52,871 nucleotides of DNA, taken from Gynuella sp. (GTDB lineage Bacteria; Pseudomonadota; Gammaproteobacteria; Pseudomonadales; Natronospirillaceae). This document shows, one piece after another, positions 28,707 through 39,996 of the stretch. Position numbers and translations under genes: made by a program. Every line of letters begins with the position of its first letter. Position 1 is the first letter of the stretch. The notes beneath the pieces are model-generated. The model saw nothing but the letters and a program-made list of their open reading frames with translations. It ran no database searches and was not told the origin of the DNA. Location of the stretch: contig JANQHX010000087.1 of the NCBI GenBank assembly GCA_028282465.1, positions 1 to 52,871 on the forward strand. The letters are read 5' to 3'.

Positions 28707-29825
28707 TCAGACTTTTGCGATGACGGCTTCCATTGCTTTTTCTTTCTCAGCGGCTTTTTCGCGAATGAGTTTTTCTAACTCATCCACTAAATGTTCGTTA
28801 TCCACTTTGTGGCTGGTTTGGCCATCAATGTACACAAGATTATTCGGTGTGCCGCCAGTTAAACCGATTGTCGTTTCTTTGGCTTCACCTGGGCCATTTA
28901 CTACACAACCAATAACAGAGACGTCCAGGGGTGTCAGAATATCTTCAACTCTGTTTTCCAGTTCATTCATCGTTGAAATCACATCAAAATTCTGGCGAGA
29001 GCAACTTGGGCAAGCAATAAAATTGATACCTTTATTGCGAAGCTTAAGGCTCTTTAGAATATCAAAGCCCACTTTTATTTCTTGCACAGGGTCGGCAGCG
29101 AGAGACACTCTTAAGGTATCACCAATACCGTCCATCAATAACATGCCTAAGCCGACAGAAGATTTAACCGTGCCTGAACGCAAACCACCTGCTTCGGTAA
29201 TGCCTAAATGCAGTGGTTGTTCAATTTGACTGGCGATCAAACGGTAAGCCGCCACGGTCATAAAAACATCTGAGGCTTTCAAGCTAAGCTTATATTCCTG
29301 AAAATCCAAACGATCAAGAATATCGATATGCCTCATGGCTGACTCAACAAGCGCTTCAGGTGTGGGTTCGCCATATTTTTTCTGAAGCTCTTTTTCCAAG
29401 GAACCAGCGTTAACACCAATTCTAATGGGTATGTTCTTGTCTCTAGCGGCATCGACAACCGCTCTGACTCTATCTTCGCGACCAATATTACCAGGATTGA
29501 TTCTCAGACAATCAACACCCAGTTCCGCCACTTTTAAGGCAATTTTATAGTCGAAATGAATGTCAGCAACCAAGGGCAAGTTTGCCTGCTTTTTTATTTG
29601 ACCAAAGGCATCAGCAGCTTCCATAGAAGGGACTGAAACTCTCACAATGTCGGCACCCGCTTCCTCAAGTGCCCTAATTTGCCCCACGGTTGCGGCAACA
29701 TCTGTGGTTTCAGTATTCGTCATGCTCTGTACTGAAATCGGGGCATCACCGCCTACTGGAACATTGCCCACCATTATTTGGCGAGATTTCCTGCGCTTTA
29801 TCGGGTTTGGTGCATTCTTATTCAT
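28707..29825 (-). CDS. ispG: 4-hydroxy-3-methylbut-2-en-1-yl diphosphate synthase
   Basis: An iron-sulfur enzyme of the MEP isoprenoid pathway. The 4Fe-4S ligands are C272, C275 and C307 ([14 protein letters not shown]) with E314. It has 372 residues, as in E. coli. The N-terminus is basic and followed by the conserved [14 protein letters not shown]. It starts one base after the pilF stop, where rodZ would usually lie between the two. Confidence 0.97.
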   Translation of the reverse strand: MNKNAPNPIKRRKSRQIMVGNVPVGGDAPISVQSMTNTETTDVAATVGQIRALEEAGADIVRVSVPSMEAADAFGQIKKQANLPLVADIHFDYKIALKVAELGVDCLRINPGNIGREDRVRAVVDAARDKNIPIRIGVNAGSLEKELQKKYGEPTPEALVESAMRHIDILDRLDFQEYKLSLKASDVFMTVAAYRLIASQIEQPLHLGITEAGGLRSGTVKSSVGLGMLLMDGIGDTLRVSLAADPVQEIKVGFDILKSLKLRNKGINFIACPSCSRQNFDVISTMNELENRVEDILTPLDVSVIGCVVNGPGEAKETTIGLTGGTPNNLVYIDGQTSHKVDNEHLVDELEKLIREKAAEKEKAMEAVIAKV

Positions 29826-29826
29826 A

Positions 29827-30612
29827 TTAGTTTTGAGCTTGCTTCCATTCTTGATAAGCCTGAAGTTCTCGGCTCTCTGGATAAACGTTTCTCAGTTTTA
29901 AGGCCAAACTCGCTTCGGTATCTTCGTCTCCAACCTCATGGGCAAGCTGAATACCTAGCCAAAGGGTACCGGCCGAGTGACGTGCTAATTCTAAACGAAC
30001 CAATCTTGCATACCCATTATATGCTGAGTAAGCCTTTTGAAAGTCTTGATTGGTTCTGTGCAACTGAGCCAAGTTAATGTAAGGGCCGCTCAACTGGCGA
30101 TTTAAGGTAATGGCCCGTTCAAAATATTCTATTGCTTCTGATTTTCTTTCGATCCGAGCGGCAGAAAGACCTAGAAAATCAAAAGAGACAGCACGACGTT
30201 GATATCGGGTGTCGGCGGTGACCTTTTTGAATTCTCTATAGGCCCCTTTGTAATCACCAATGTTGTATAGAAACACGCCATATTGATATCGGCTTTCCTG
30301 GGTTTCATCAAAGCGGATGGCTTTTTTAAAATTCTCGTGAGCTAACTCTATCTCTTTTTCTAGACTATAAACCAAGCCCCATCCCAGATAAGCACCAGCA
30401 GATCTTTTATTCAGGCTTAAAGCCTTATCCAATGGACGACGCGCTTCAATTAAATTGCCTCTGTTGATGTGTGCATAAGCAATTTGAATGTAAGTTTGCT
30501 CGGCCTTTGAGAGGTCTTTCTCTTTGCTAAATTCGTCTGTGGTGGTGGTGACACAACCAGCCAGTAGAAAAAAGCCAATAACGGTTAATGCAGTTTTTAT
30601 TGTTTTTAACAT
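29827..30612 (-). CDS. pilF: Type IV pilus secretin pilotin PilF/PilW
   Basis: A 261-residue outer-membrane lipoprotein with lipobox LAGC (C20) and about six TPR motifs. It escorts the PilQ secretin to the outer membrane and supports its multimerisation. It is 11 bases from rlmN and one base from ispG, so all three are surely co-transcribed. It fits functionally with the pilus tip genes at the right end of the window. Confidence 0.93.
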   Translation of the reverse strand: MLKTIKTALTVIGFFLLAGCVTTTTDEFSKEKDLSKAEQTYIQIAYAHINRGNLIEARRPLDKALSLNKRSAGAYLGWGLVYSLEKEIELAHENFKKAIRFDETQESRYQYGVFLYNIGDYKGAYREFKKVTADTRYQRRAVSFDFLGLSAARIERKSEAIEYFERAITLNRQLSGPYINLAQLHRTNQDFQKAYSAYNGYARLVRLELARHSAGTLWLGIQLAHEVGDEDTEASLALKLRNVYPESRELQAYQEWKQAQN

Positions 30613-30623
30613 TCTGAATCCAA

Positions 30624-31799
30624 TTATCTTGCAGCCCTGTTTCTGGCTACTTCAGCGGCGCTGCTACCTTGCTCCACCAACTTGATAAATCGTTCATTAC
30701 GGCGGGTGACGTCCTCTACCTTGCCGACTAATTGCCCACACGCCGCATCAATGTCGTCGCCTCGGGTTTTTCTTACAGTAACGTTATAACCCGCCGCAGA
30801 CAATTTATCTCTGAATCTTACAATGCGATTGTTACTGGGCCTGCGATAGCCTGAGTTTGGGAACGGATTGAATGGAATTAAGTTGATTTTTACTGGAATA
30901 TCTTTAAGTAGCACTGCAAGCTCATCAGCTTGAGCCAAATCATCGTTAACTTTTTCCATTAAGGTGTATTCGATTGTGACTTCACGTTTGTCTGGCAAGC
31001 TGGCCAAATAACCCTTAACTGAGGTCAGTAATTGTTCAATATTGTACTTCTTATTGATGGGCACCAACTGATTTCTAAGTTCATCATTGGGGGCATGTAA
31101 TGAGATGGCTAGGCTGCAGTCGGTGCGACCCCGCATTTTGTCTAAATTCGGTACCACGCCAGATGTACTAAGCGTGACTCTGCGCTTTGATAATCCGTAA
31201 GCATTGTCTTCCATCATTAAATCTACGGCAGACATCACGTTGTCAAAGTTTAATAATGGCTCACCCATGCCCATCAACACTACATTGGTGACATGACGCT
31301 CTCTCTTTACTCCAGGCTTATCAAAGGATTTAGCAGCCAACCAAAGCTGTCCAATAATTTCTGCTGAAGTAAGGTCTCTATTAAAACCCTGCTTACCCGT
31401 TGAACAGAATGAACAGTCAAGGGAACATCCTATCTGGGAACTGATACACAAGGTTCCTCTGCCGTCTTCGGGGATGAACACAGTTTCTACACTACTACCA
31501 CCGGGCATTTTGGATACCCATTTTCGGGTTCCGTCTTTTGAATAATCTTGCCAAGTGATGTCAGGCACTTTGATTTCAGCTACCCGTTTGAGCTTTTCTC
31601 GGGTTGCTTTGGAAATATCTGTCATGTCATCAAAATCACTGACCCCACGCTGATGTAGCCATTTTATGACCTGTACGGCACGGAACTTTTTCTCTCCCAT
31701 TTCTAGGAAAAAACGCTCCATATCTTTCAGGTTCAATCCCAGCAGATTTACTTTTTCTTGGCTTGGGTTAGAAACATCATCGAACATTAGATCAGTCAT
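30624..31799 (-). CDS. rlmN: 23S rRNA/tRNA adenine-C2 methyltransferase RlmN
   Basis: A radical SAM enzyme methylating A2503 of 23S rRNA and A37 of some tRNAs. The cluster ligands are C125, C129, C132 (CSLDCSFC). The Cys pair needed for methyl transfer is C118 and C354 (DAACGQL). It has 391 residues. It is the first gene after the ndk terminator, so it may start the rlmN-pilF-ispG-hisS operon. Confidence 0.97.
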   Translation of the reverse strand: MTDLMFDDVSNPSQEKVNLLGLNLKDMERFFLEMGEKKFRAVQVIKWLHQRGVSDFDDMTDISKATREKLKRVAEIKVPDITWQDYSKDGTRKWVSKMPGGSSVETVFIPEDGRGTLCISSQIGCSLDCSFCSTGKQGFNRDLTSAEIIGQLWLAAKSFDKPGVKRERHVTNVVLMGMGEPLLNFDNVMSAVDLMMEDNAYGLSKRRVTLSTSGVVPNLDKMRGRTDCSLAISLHAPNDELRNQLVPINKKYNIEQLLTSVKGYLASLPDKREVTIEYTLMEKVNDDLAQADELAVLLKDIPVKINLIPFNPFPNSGYRRPSNNRIVRFRDKLSAAGYNVTVRKTRGDDIDAACGQLVGKVEDVTRRNERFIKLVEQGSSAAEVARNRAAR

Positions 31800-31816
31800 T
31801 CATCAAACTCTTTGAG

Positions 31817-31850
31817 ACGAAAAAAGAGCCTTTAAGGCTCCTTTTTCGTG
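31817..31850 (-). terminator. Terminator of ndk
   Basis: The stem GAGCC / GGCTC (31826-31830 / 31836-31840) with a 5-base loop is extended by A/T flanks. On the minus strand the stem is followed by a T run. It sits 20 bases after the ndk stop. Confidence 0.8.
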
Positions 31851-31869
31851 TCTTAATTTTATAGTTGTA

Positions 31870-32295
31870 TCAGCGGTCGAACACTTCGTTTTCAGCGAAA
31901 AAATAGGCAATTTCACGAGCTGCTGATTCAGGACTATCTGAACCATGCACCGCATTAATAGTCATGTTAGTAGCGAAATCTTTACGAATAGTGCCTTCTG
32001 CCTGCTCTTCTGGCTTTGTCGCACCCATCAATTCGCGGTTCATCACAATCGCGTTTTCACCTTCCAATACTTGAACCATCACTGGTCCTGAGGTCATAAA
32101 CTCGACCAGAGTATCATAAAATGGCTTCCCTTTATGCTCAGCATAGAAGCCACCAGCCTTTTCATCGTCCAGTTGAGTCAGCTTGGCACCTACTATCTTT
32201 AAGCCAGCTTCTTCAAAGCGGCTATATATTTTACCAATCACATTTTTTTCGACCGCATCAGGCTTCACAATCGATAAGGTGCGTTCAATCGCCAT
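31870..32295 (-). CDS. ndk: Nucleoside diphosphate kinase
   Basis: Equilibrates nucleoside tri- and diphosphates. It has 141 residues with the phospho-histidine H117 in NAVHGSDS and the conserved [10 protein letters not shown] opening. It lies just upstream of rlmN, as in many gammaproteobacteria, but has its own terminator. Confidence 0.97.
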   Translation of the reverse strand: MAIERTLSIVKPDAVEKNVIGKIYSRFEEAGLKIVGAKLTQLDDEKAGGFYAEHKGKPFYDTLVEFMTSGPVMVQVLEGENAIVMNRELMGATKPEEQAEGTIRKDFATNMTINAVHGSDSPESAAREIAYFFAENEVFDR

Positions 32296-32737
32296 TATTC
32301 CTCCAATTCAGCCAATTGATTTTGGCCGGGTAAAAAAACGGGCGAATTATACGCAGCTTTAATGCTTCGCGCTACGACCCTGGGCCTAACCGAAACTCGT
32401 TTGCCATAACCAAACCCCATAAATAGGCATTATGACTGTCATTCGTGGGGGCATAGGCTTATATGGAACTCCAATACGGCTGAAAACAGAAATTTTAAAG
32501 CACGTGTAATTTTTACTTATTAGCTCTTTTAGAATCCTGAAAGAACAGCACTTCGCCAAGCCTTAATCCATTGATTTATAAGAACTAATTCAACAGTAGC
32601 CTGCCTTTGAAACCCCCATACAACAACTTTTGAACTCACGAGATGAGCTAGATCAATTGTTATACCCTTAGATGGGTACAGAATTAAATCAGTTCGGCTA
32701 ATGCCTTCACGAGTTTTTCAGTCACGGGAGCTAACTT
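32296..32737. other. Non-coding region between ndk and the GNAT gene
   Basis: 442 bases between divergent genes. A minus-strand TATAAT at 32346-32351, followed by TCGCCCG, is a likely ndk -10, though no clear -35 is seen. A small TACCC / GGGTA hairpin lies around 32663-32678. No ORF of note and no RNA gene recognised. The isc genes often found near ndk are absent. Confidence 0.5.
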
Positions 32738-33652
32738 ATGAACTTCTGTTTGGAACACTTTGATAACACTGAGCCACAGTTTAGAGACATGAGACATTTA
32801 CTGATGGCTAGTTATCGATATCTCAACAAACCAGTTAACTGGTTGCTCACTCGGCTCGAAGACTGGAGATACGGCGGAAGCGCAGTGGGTCGGGTATCTG
32901 CCGACATCACAGCGGTTAAAAAAGCTTGGCTATGGCGAACCCCGGATGGTGTTTTGGCTGGGTTTTGTATCAAAGAACACGAGGGCGATTCGGTATGGAT
33001 TCAAATTCACCCTGACCATGCTGAGCTAACCAAGTTAGCGCTGCAGTGGTTGTCACAAGCCTGGAATGGCAATCAGCAAAGGGTTCAAACGTTTACGGAT
33101 TCAAGGGATCAGTTCAGGCAGGCCATTCTTGAACAGCTTGGTTTTCGCCATCTGGGTTTGGAAAGTTACGTCTGGGGTTTTGATCTAACCGCCCAATTGA
33201 ATTCACCTACCCTGCCTCCCGGTTATCAATTCTCCAATTTAGCAAGTGCTCCAACGTGTAAGACAGACATACTAAAAGCGATTAATACATGCTTTCACGA
33301 GACGGTCGATACGCAATGGCTGGAAAACAAACTCAATGCTCCTACGTTAGACCCAGCCAGAATCTGGTTTATTCAGTCGCCAAGTAATGAAGTCGTTAGC
33401 TTTTGTTTTGGCTGGCTAGATGAACAAAACCAGGTCTCTGAGTTAGAACCCTTGGGAACACTTCCAGAACGCCGAAGGAAGGGTTTTGCGAAAGCGCTGA
33501 TTCAACATGCGTTCTTGGAGTTGAAGTACCGAGGCGTACATCATGCGTTTATTGGATCAGGTTCAGAAACTTCAGTGACTTCAAGCTTGTATAGAAGCCT
33601 TGATCCATGCGGAAAGTGGAATACTCAGTGCTGGGAGAAATCAGCGGCGTAA
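32738..33652 (+). CDS. GNAT-family acetyltransferase, two-domain
   Basis: A 304-residue cytosolic protein with two GNAT-like folds. The C-terminal one has a clear acetyl-CoA motif, LEPLGTLPERRRKGFAKALI, as in family motif A (R/QxxGxG/A). The N-terminal half (LLMASYRYL ... GVLAGFC ... VWIQIHP) looks like a degenerate GNAT copy, as in MshD-type tandem enzymes. GGGAG lies 8 bases before the ATG. It is a single gene with no linked substrate pathway, so the acceptor is unknown. Confidence 0.82.
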   Translation: MNFCLEHFDNTEPQFRDMRHLLMASYRYLNKPVNWLLTRLEDWRYGGSAVGRVSADITAVKKAWLWRTPDGVLAGFCIKEHEGDSVWIQIHPDHAELTKLALQWLSQAWNGNQQRVQTFTDSRDQFRQAILEQLGFRHLGLESYVWGFDLTAQLNSPTLPPGYQFSNLASAPTCKTDILKAINTCFHETVDTQWLENKLNAPTLDPARIWFIQSPSNEVVSFCFGWLDEQNQVSELEPLGTLPERRRKGFAKALIQHAFLELKYRGVHHAFIGSGSETSVTSSLYRSLDPCGKWNTQCWEKSAA

Positions 33653-33679
33653 AAAAAAGGCCACCGCATCGCGATGGCC
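33651..33679 (-). terminator. Terminator, minus strand, beyond yejF
   Basis: The stem GGCCA / TGGCC (33659-33663 / 33675-33679) has an inner CGC/GCG pairing and, on the minus strand, is followed by eight Ts (33651-33658). It would end the yejABEF transcript about 200 bases after yejF; it starts right at the GNAT gene's stop. Confidence 0.6.
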
Positions 33680-33882
33680 TGCTGTTCTTTAATAGTCCGA
33701 GTAATATATTTTTGAAGGGAATAGTCAGCAGCTCGGACTTTACGCGGCGTTAGTAAAACAAAACGTGTTACTGTTCACTTATTTATGTTGAATTCTTGCG
33801 ACTAGTTTGAATTCAGAATCAGTTCCGCGCAGCTTGTGATTGAACTGGCTTGATATTAGGAAGTTGATCAAGTTATTAAAAC

Positions 33883-35472
33883 TCACAATGAGAAAGCTGT
33901 ATCCATGAGCTGCCGAGTATAAGCTTGCTCTGGGTTCTCAAATATAGATTTAGCTTCACCCTGCTCGACCACTTCACCAGATTTCATCACGATTAATTGA
34001 TGACAAAGCGCTTTCACCACTTTTAAGTCGTGACTAATAAACAAATAAGTTAAATTGTGTTCTTGTTGCAGTCGCTTTAATAGATCAATCACTTGAAACT
34101 GAATGGTTCTGTCGAGAGAAGAAGTAGGCTCATCCAAAATAACTAATTTGGGCTTTAGCACCATGGTTCTGGCAATGGCAATCCGCTGCCTTTGACCACC
34201 GGAAAACTCATTGGGAAAACGATGCCGCAGTTCAGGGTCTAGCTCAACTTCTTCCATCGCCTTGATCACCTGTTGGTTACGCTCTTCGAGCGTTCCAAGC
34301 TGATGAATGTCTAAACCTTCACGAATAATCTCTTCCACTGACATACGCGGACTTAGGCTTCCATAAGGGTCTTGAAATACCACCTGCATAGACTTTCGGT
34401 AAGGTCGCATTTGTTTCTTAGTGAGGTTTTGAAGCTCGTTACCTTGAAAGTTGATAACACCTTCAGAGGTTTCTAGCCGCAATATGGCTTTCGCCAAAGT
34501 TGACTTCCCCGACCCACTCTCTCCAACAATACCTAAGGACTCGCCCTCCCTTAGGCTCAATGAAACACCATTAACGGCCTTAACATGTCCTACGGTTCGT
34601 TTTAGCACCCCTCTTTTTATCGGAAACCAAACCTTAACGTCATTGGTATTTATTATTTCGTTTGAGCTCGAAGGTACGTCAACAGGGTCGCCATCTGGTT
34701 CAGAGTTAATGAGCTTTTGTGTGTAGGGATGTTTAGGGTTAGAAAACACCTCGTTGGTTGTGCCCACTTCTACCAAACCGCCCTGTTCCATAACGGCTAC
34801 TTTATCGGATATCTTTTTTACAACGCCTAAATCGTGAGTGATAAACAGCACAGCCATTTGCATTTCTTGTTGCAACTCAGCTATTAAATCCAGAATCTGC
34901 GCCTGGATCGTAACATCCAAAGCAGTGGTGGGTTCATCGGCAATTAAAAGTTCGGGCTCATTGGCCAGAGCCATGGCGATCATCACCCGTTGGCGTTCGC
35001 CACCCGATAATTGATGGGGTAGCGCTTTCATTTTTTTGTCTGGCTCTCGAATACCCACTTTGTTGAGTAGGGCCAAGGTTTTTTCATTTGCCTCACTGTT
35101 ATTCAGCAGCTGATGCATCTGAATCATTTCGCCAATTTGCTTTTCCACCGTATGAAGCGGATTTAATGACGTCATAGGTTCTTGGAAAATAACGCTGATC
35201 CGATCACCACGGAGCTTTCTTAACTCAGGATCTGACATGGATAAAACGTTTTGACCTTTCCAGAGTATTTCACCCCCCATATATTCCAATGGTGGGCTAT
35301 CCAATAATTTTAAAATAGACATGGATGTGACGGATTTACCTGAGCCACTTTCTCCAACCAAAGCCAAGACTTCGCCCTTAGAAATCTGAAAGCTCACCCC
35401 CTTAACCACAGGGCGAACTTTTTCTCCTGATCTAAAACCAAGCTGTAGATTGTTGACTTGTAATAGGGCCAT
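33883..35472 (-). CDS. yejF: Peptide ABC importer, fused double ATPase (YejF-like)
   Basis: A 529-residue protein with two complete ABC ATPase domains. Walker A GESGSGKS is at 40-47 and 317-324, signature SGG at 155-159 and 423-427, Walker B at 175-180 and 443-448. It powers the YejABEF importer, known for peptide uptake including microcin C. Its start overlaps the yejE stop by one base. It is the last gene of the yejA-B-E-F operon. Confidence 0.93.
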   Translation of the reverse strand: MALLQVNNLQLGFRSGEKVRPVVKGVSFQISKGEVLALVGESGSGKSVTSMSILKLLDSPPLEYMGGEILWKGQNVLSMSDPELRKLRGDRISVIFQEPMTSLNPLHTVEKQIGEMIQMHQLLNNSEANEKTLALLNKVGIREPDKKMKALPHQLSGGERQRVMIAMALANEPELLIADEPTTALDVTIQAQILDLIAELQQEMQMAVLFITHDLGVVKKISDKVAVMEQGGLVEVGTTNEVFSNPKHPYTQKLINSEPDGDPVDVPSSSNEIINTNDVKVWFPIKRGVLKRTVGHVKAVNGVSLSLREGESLGIVGESGSGKSTLAKAILRLETSEGVINFQGNELQNLTKKQMRPYRKSMQVVFQDPYGSLSPRMSVEEIIREGLDIHQLGTLEERNQQVIKAMEEVELDPELRHRFPNEFSGGQRQRIAIARTMVLKPKLVILDEPTSSLDRTIQFQVIDLLKRLQQEHNLTYLFISHDLKVVKALCHQLIVMKSGEVVEQGEAKSIFENPEQAYTRQLMDTAFSL

Positions 35473-36494
35473 TAGTAAGTCTTCCTTGGGTCAAAAGCAT
35501 CACGGACACCTTCGCCTATAAATATCAGAGTTGTCAGCATGAAACCAACGACAAAGAAAGAGGTAAAGCCTAACCAAGGTGCTTGAATATTCGCTTTTCC
35601 TTGCGCCAGTAATTCACCAAGAGATGGTGATCCAACTGGCATACCAAAACCAAGAAAATCCAGGGACGTTAACGCAGTGATGGAACCAGACAACACAAAA
35701 GGCATAAATGTCATGGTAGCCACCATGGCGTTGGGCAGAACATGCTTAAACATTATTCGACCATCACTCATGCCCATGGCTTTAGCGGATTGTACGTATT
35801 CAAAATTCCTAGTCTTAAAGAACTCAGCACGCACAACCCCCACAAAGCCCATCCAACCCCAAAGCAACATCACCATCATTAACCAAAAAAAACTTGGGGT
35901 GACTATGCTCATTAAAATAATAAGAATGAACAAGGTGGGCATACTCCCCCACACTTCCATAAACCGTTGAAAAAACAGGTCTAGTAAGCCGCCGTAATAA
36001 CCTTGAACAGCACCTAAAAACACACCGATGACGGCAGAGATAATGGTTACAGCAAACCCAAAGAGTACTGCTAGCCGAAAACCGTAAAGTAACCGAGCCA
36101 CCACATCTCGACCTTTATCATCTGTACCCAACCAGTTTTCAGCAGTTGGTGGACTGGGTGCAGGTGAAGGTGGATTCAGGTTAATGGTATCGTAGCTATA
36201 GCGAATAGCTGGCCATACCATCCATCCTTTTTCATTAATAAGATCGGCTACAAACTCGTCTTTATAGTCAGCTTCCAGTTCGAAATCGCCACCAAAGACG
36301 GTTTCTTTGTAAACATTAAATACAGGAAAGTAGTAACCACCGTCGTATTTCACCAACAGCGGTTTATCATTAGCCACTAGCTCAGATGCCATGGAAATGA
36401 CAAAGAAAATAGAAAAAATCCACAGGCTCCAAACGGCTCTCTTATTAGCTTTAAAGCGATTGAGTCTACCGATATTAACTTGACTTAAATTCAT
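35472..36494 (-). CDS. yejE: Peptide ABC importer permease (YejE-like)
   Basis: A 340-residue inner-membrane permease of the DppC/OppC type. It has an N-terminal helix, a roughly 80-residue periplasmic stretch typical of YejE, then five to six helices and the EAA-like loop (VQSAKAMGMSDGRIMFKHVLPNA). The conserved GTDDKGRD precedes the core. It is directly adjacent to yejB and overlaps yejF by one base. Confidence 0.93.
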   Translation of the reverse strand: MNLSQVNIGRLNRFKANKRAVWSLWIFSIFFVISMASELVANDKPLLVKYDGGYYFPVFNVYKETVFGGDFELEADYKDEFVADLINEKGWMVWPAIRYSYDTINLNPPSPAPSPPTAENWLGTDDKGRDVVARLLYGFRLAVLFGFAVTIISAVIGVFLGAVQGYYGGLLDLFFQRFMEVWGSMPTLFILIILMSIVTPSFFWLMMVMLLWGWMGFVGVVRAEFFKTRNFEYVQSAKAMGMSDGRIMFKHVLPNAMVATMTFMPFVLSGSITALTSLDFLGFGMPVGSPSLGELLAQGKANIQAPWLGFTSFFVVGFMLTTLIFIGEGVRDAFDPRKTY

Positions 36495-37583
36495 CTATCT
36501 CGACTCAAAATCAATGCGTGGATCAACAACTGTGTACATCAGGTCACTGATGATTCCGATAACTAATCCCATTAAAGTAAATACATAAAGTGTCGAAAAT
36601 ATAACCGGATAATCTCTCTGCAACGTTGCCTCAAAACCAAGAAGACCAAGACCATCCAAAGAAAATATGGTTTCAATTAATAACGAGCCAGCAAAAAAGA
36701 TAGAAATAAACGCCGCAGGAAATCCAGCAATGATGATGAGCATGGCATTTCTGAAAACATGACGGTATAAAATCGATCGTTCTACTAAACCTTTCGCTCT
36801 AGCTGTCATCACATATTGTTTGTGTATCTCATCCAAAAACGAGTTTTTAGTCAGCATGGTTAAGCTAGCAAAACCACCTATGGTCATAGCGATAACAGGT
36901 AATGTCATATGCCAAAGATAATCGACTATTTTTCCCCAAAAGCTCAGTTCTTCCCAATTATTGGAAGTTAGCCCTCTTAATGGGAACCAATCAAAATAGT
37001 TACCACCGGCAAAGACGATGATCAGAAATACTGCGAATAAAAATGACGGGATAGCACTGGCAGCAACAATGACGGAAGAAGTCCAAACATCAAATTGAGA
37101 GCTATGCTTAATTGCCTTTCGAATACCTAGCGGGATGGACACTAGGTAGATGATCAAAGTACTCCAAAGACCTAACGAAATCGAAACAGGCAGTCGATCA
37201 ACAATTAAATCAACAACTGAACTGCCCCTAAAAAGGCTGTCCCCAAAATCAAATCTGAGGTAATCCCAAATCATGTTGAAGTAACGAACATGCAGTGGTT
37301 TATCGAAACCAAAGTGCGCTTCGATAGCGGCAATATCTTGTTCTGTTAAACCTCTGGCCCCTCGGTATGTACTGCCTTCTTCACCACTTGATGACTGCTC
37401 AACGTCTGCCTGATTATTTCCGGTCATCCGATCTGTCATGGAAGCATTTATACCTTCCATTTCAGCAATCATTTGATCCACAGGGCCACCGGGTGCCACC
37501 TGTATAATAATAAAGTTAATGGTAACAATGGCCCAGAGTGTTGGAATAACCAACAACAAACGGCGAATGATATAAGCAGTCAT
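36495..37583 (-). CDS. yejB: Peptide ABC importer permease (YejB-like)
   Basis: A 362-residue permease of the DppB/OppB type, with six predicted helices and the EAA-like loop around [21 protein letters not shown] polar insertion of about 60 residues after the first helix (rich in Met, Ser, Glu) is characteristic of YejB. Its stop directly abuts the yejE start. It is second in the operon, 18 bases after yejA. Confidence 0.93.
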   Translation of the reverse strand: MTAYIIRRLLLVIPTLWAIVTINFIIIQVAPGGPVDQMIAEMEGINASMTDRMTGNNQADVEQSSSGEEGSTYRGARGLTEQDIAAIEAHFGFDKPLHVRYFNMIWDYLRFDFGDSLFRGSSVVDLIVDRLPVSISLGLWSTLIIYLVSIPLGIRKAIKHSSQFDVWTSSVIVAASAIPSFLFAVFLIIVFAGGNYFDWFPLRGLTSNNWEELSFWGKIVDYLWHMTLPVIAMTIGGFASLTMLTKNSFLDEIHKQYVMTARAKGLVERSILYRHVFRNAMLIIIAGFPAAFISIFFAGSLLIETIFSLDGLGLLGFEATLQRDYPVIFSTLYVFTLMGLVIGIISDLMYTVVDPRIDFESR

Positions 37584-37601
37584 TCGTTAGGTAACTCGCA
37601 A

Positions 37602-39425
37602 TTAATTTGGGGCGTTTCTTCTCGGTAACTTTTTCGCTTTTTCTGCGTCATACCACCAAGTGTCGAACCCTAAATCGTATCTGGGCGGTAATGGTGGGCG
37701 AGAAAACTTATCCCAATATGCGATTCTATGTTTACTGATGTACCACTGAGGAATGATGTAGTGATTCCAAAGGGCTATTCGGTCAAATGCCTTGCCGTAA
37801 GCGAGCAGCAGGTCTTTATCTTGTTGAACTTTTTCAATTTCTAGCACAATTTCATCTATGACGGGATCCATTGGGCCAGCCAAATTCCATGTTGAATCTA
37901 TGTAGTCACTGTGCCATGCAATTTTTAAAGATCCAGGGGGATAGGTTCCGTAATCAAAGCCTCTGGAGATCATATCAAAGTCGCGCTCCCGCAAGCGATT
38001 AATCCAACGGGATGTATCTAGAGTTTTAATGTCGAAATTGATACCCGCTTTTTCTAGATTATTCTTGTACGGGATTAATACTCTTTCCAATGAAGATCGG
38101 TAAATAATAATTTCAAAGCTCATTTGCTCACCGGTTTCATTAGAAACCAATTTTCCATCCTTAAGCCCCCAGCCGGCTTCTTTGAATAGTTTTAAAGCAG
38201 ATCTCAGTTGAGATCGAATATTTCCCGAGCCATCGGTTTTGAAAACTTCAAATTCTTCGTTAAATACCTCATCTGGAATCTTGCCTTTGTATTTCTTCAG
38301 AATTTCAAGTTCTTGCCCTTCGGGTAACCCTGTGGCCATGTACTCAGTATTCTGGAAGTAGCTGAAAGGCCTGGTGTACGAACTGTAAAAAAGATTCTTA
38401 TTTGACCACTCAAAGTCAAAAAGCATACTCAAGCCCATTCTGACTTTTCGGTCTTTAAAAATTGGTTTTTGAACATTGAAAATAAAGGCGGGCATGCCAC
38501 TGGGAATTTCATGAGGTACTTCTTCTTTTATGATGTAGCCCTTGTCAAAGTTGTCACCCACATACTGAGTCTCCCAGTCTTTTGCGACCGACTCAGTTCT
38601 AAAATCGAATTCGCCTTTCTTAAAGGCTTCTAACATAACCGTTTCATCTAGGTAGTAATCGTATCGCTGAATTTTAAAATTGTTCTTGCCTATTTTAGTT
38701 GGGTGGTCTTTTGCCCAATAGTTTTCATCCAGCTCATACTCGATAAACTTACCCATTTCATAATCTTTAACCTTAAACGGGCCACTTCCCAATGGAACCT
38801 TATCAGTCACAGGCTCCGAAAAATCTATATCCTTCCAATAATGCTCAGCCAGTATAGGCAAACTGCCCATCGTAATGAGTGACCGCCTCTTAGGATCTGG
38901 AAAGGTGAATTTCGCTTGAAGTTTGCCGACAGCCTCGGCAGTAACCCCCTCATAGGTTTTTCTGAACTGAGAAACGCCTTGTTCCATAAACTTATTGAAG
39001 GTGAAGACCACATCACTGGCCTCTATCGGCTCTCCATCTTGAAACCTGGCTTTAGGGTTAATTTTATAAATAATCCATGAATTATCTGCAGCATAGGTGA
39101 TTTCTTCCGCAACCAAACCATAGACCGCCTCAGCTTCTTCAGAATTACCTATGAGTAAAGAATCAAAAATAGCATCCTCTATGCCCGCTGCAGAGCTACC
39201 TCGAGAAGCATAACGATTAAAATTATCAAAGGTACCAAGAGTGCCAAAAGTGACGGTTCCAGCTTTAGGAGCGTCGGGATTTACATAGTCCCAGTGCTTA
39301 AACCCCTTGGGGTATTTCGGTTCACCCCGAACCGTTAAGGCGTGAGATGTTATGACTTCAACTTCTTCTGCAAATACTTGGCTAATGGTGGCAACAAGCA
39401 ACAACAAGCCCGTCATAATCCGCAT
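37602..39425 (-). CDS. yejA: Peptide ABC importer substrate-binding protein (YejA-like)
   Basis: A 607-residue periplasmic binding protein of the SBP_bac_5 family. The signal peptide is about residues 1-19. Conserved features are HWDYVNPDAPKAG at the N-terminus and FSRPPLPPRYDLGFDTWWYD near the C-terminus, both typical of YejA rather than DppA. AAAGGAAAC precedes the ATG. It is the first gene of its operon; the promoter must lie in the 130 bases before 39556. Confidence 0.94.
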   Translation of the reverse strand: MRIMTGLLLLVATISQVFAEEVEVITSHALTVRGEPKYPKGFKHWDYVNPDAPKAGTVTFGTLGTFDNFNRYASRGSSAAGIEDAIFDSLLIGNSEEAEAVYGLVAEEITYAADNSWIIYKINPKARFQDGEPIEASDVVFTFNKFMEQGVSQFRKTYEGVTAEAVGKLQAKFTFPDPKRRSLITMGSLPILAEHYWKDIDFSEPVTDKVPLGSGPFKVKDYEMGKFIEYELDENYWAKDHPTKIGKNNFKIQRYDYYLDETVMLEAFKKGEFDFRTESVAKDWETQYVGDNFDKGYIIKEEVPHEIPSGMPAFIFNVQKPIFKDRKVRMGLSMLFDFEWSNKNLFYSSYTRPFSYFQNTEYMATGLPEGQELEILKKYKGKIPDEVFNEEFEVFKTDGSGNIRSQLRSALKLFKEAGWGLKDGKLVSNETGEQMSFEIIIYRSSLERVLIPYKNNLEKAGINFDIKTLDTSRWINRLRERDFDMISRGFDYGTYPPGSLKIAWHSDYIDSTWNLAGPMDPVIDEIVLEIEKVQQDKDLLLAYGKAFDRIALWNHYIIPQWYISKHRIAYWDKFSRPPLPPRYDLGFDTWWYDAEKAKKLPRRNAPN

Positions 39426-39555
39426 AATAGTTTCCTTTGCTAGATAGCTGATTGGAAGGTATGAACTGCAATTATGTCAAATTCTTTTAACAATCAGACA
39501 ACAAATCAACCCTGAGTTCAAAAAAAAGCGGTAATTGTTGTGAAAAGGAGCTGAC

Positions 39556-39996
39556 TTAGAGGAGAGTCGATATGAGTTGGTCAATCTGCTCCTGAGTTGG
39601 CTCTGATGGCTCTAACCACACGAGTCTACTGGGAGGAAACTGCATTAAATATTCCGCCTGGGACACCAAAGACTCCATGTTTTGCTCAATCTCGACTGGA
39701 TGTAGGCCCTTAGGTTGGTAGGTTTGGACTATGTCAGTTATCGAAATACCCTGCATTAATGGATCGGGTTCACCGCGGCAAATTGCGTCTGAAGACAAAA
39801 AGAATGGATAAATCAATGTCCAACCCTGAGGCACTTGCTGTCCAGACAGTTTTTCTGAGGCTTTCCAATCTATGTCTACGAACAGTAAATCACTGCCTGG
39901 AAGATAGCCAAAAAGATAGATATCAATTTGATTTGCAGTAAGACTATCGAGTAGCAGATTTATTGGGCCAGGCCGCGGCAGGTTAAATTTTAGCAT
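39556..39996 (-). CDS. Hypothetical protein
   Basis: Not recognised. 146 residues, acidic to neutral, no signal peptide or membrane helix, so probably cytosolic. It is proline-rich in places (PRPGPINLL, SEPTQEQ) and contains aromatic pairs (IYLFGYL, LIYPFFL). It lies upstream of yejA on the same strand, with 130 bases between, and is divergent from the 575-residue secreted protein gene. The ribosome site is weak. Confidence 0.6.
   Translation of the reverse strand: MLKFNLPRPGPINLLLDSLTANQIDIYLFGYLPGSDLLFVDIDWKASEKLSGQQVPQGWTLIYPFFLSSDAICRGEPDPLMQGISITDIVQTYQPKGLHPVEIEQNMESLVSQAEYLMQFPPSRLVWLEPSEPTQEQIDQLISTLL

Noticed and set aside
39854-39870. Local match between the 146-residue hypothetical protein (DIDWKASEKL) and PilY1 (DVDWRASEQL, near 50649-50670), also visible in the DNA
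   Set aside because: Only about 17 bases with one mismatch; several such pairs are expected by chance in a window of this size, and the flanking protein sequence does not align.
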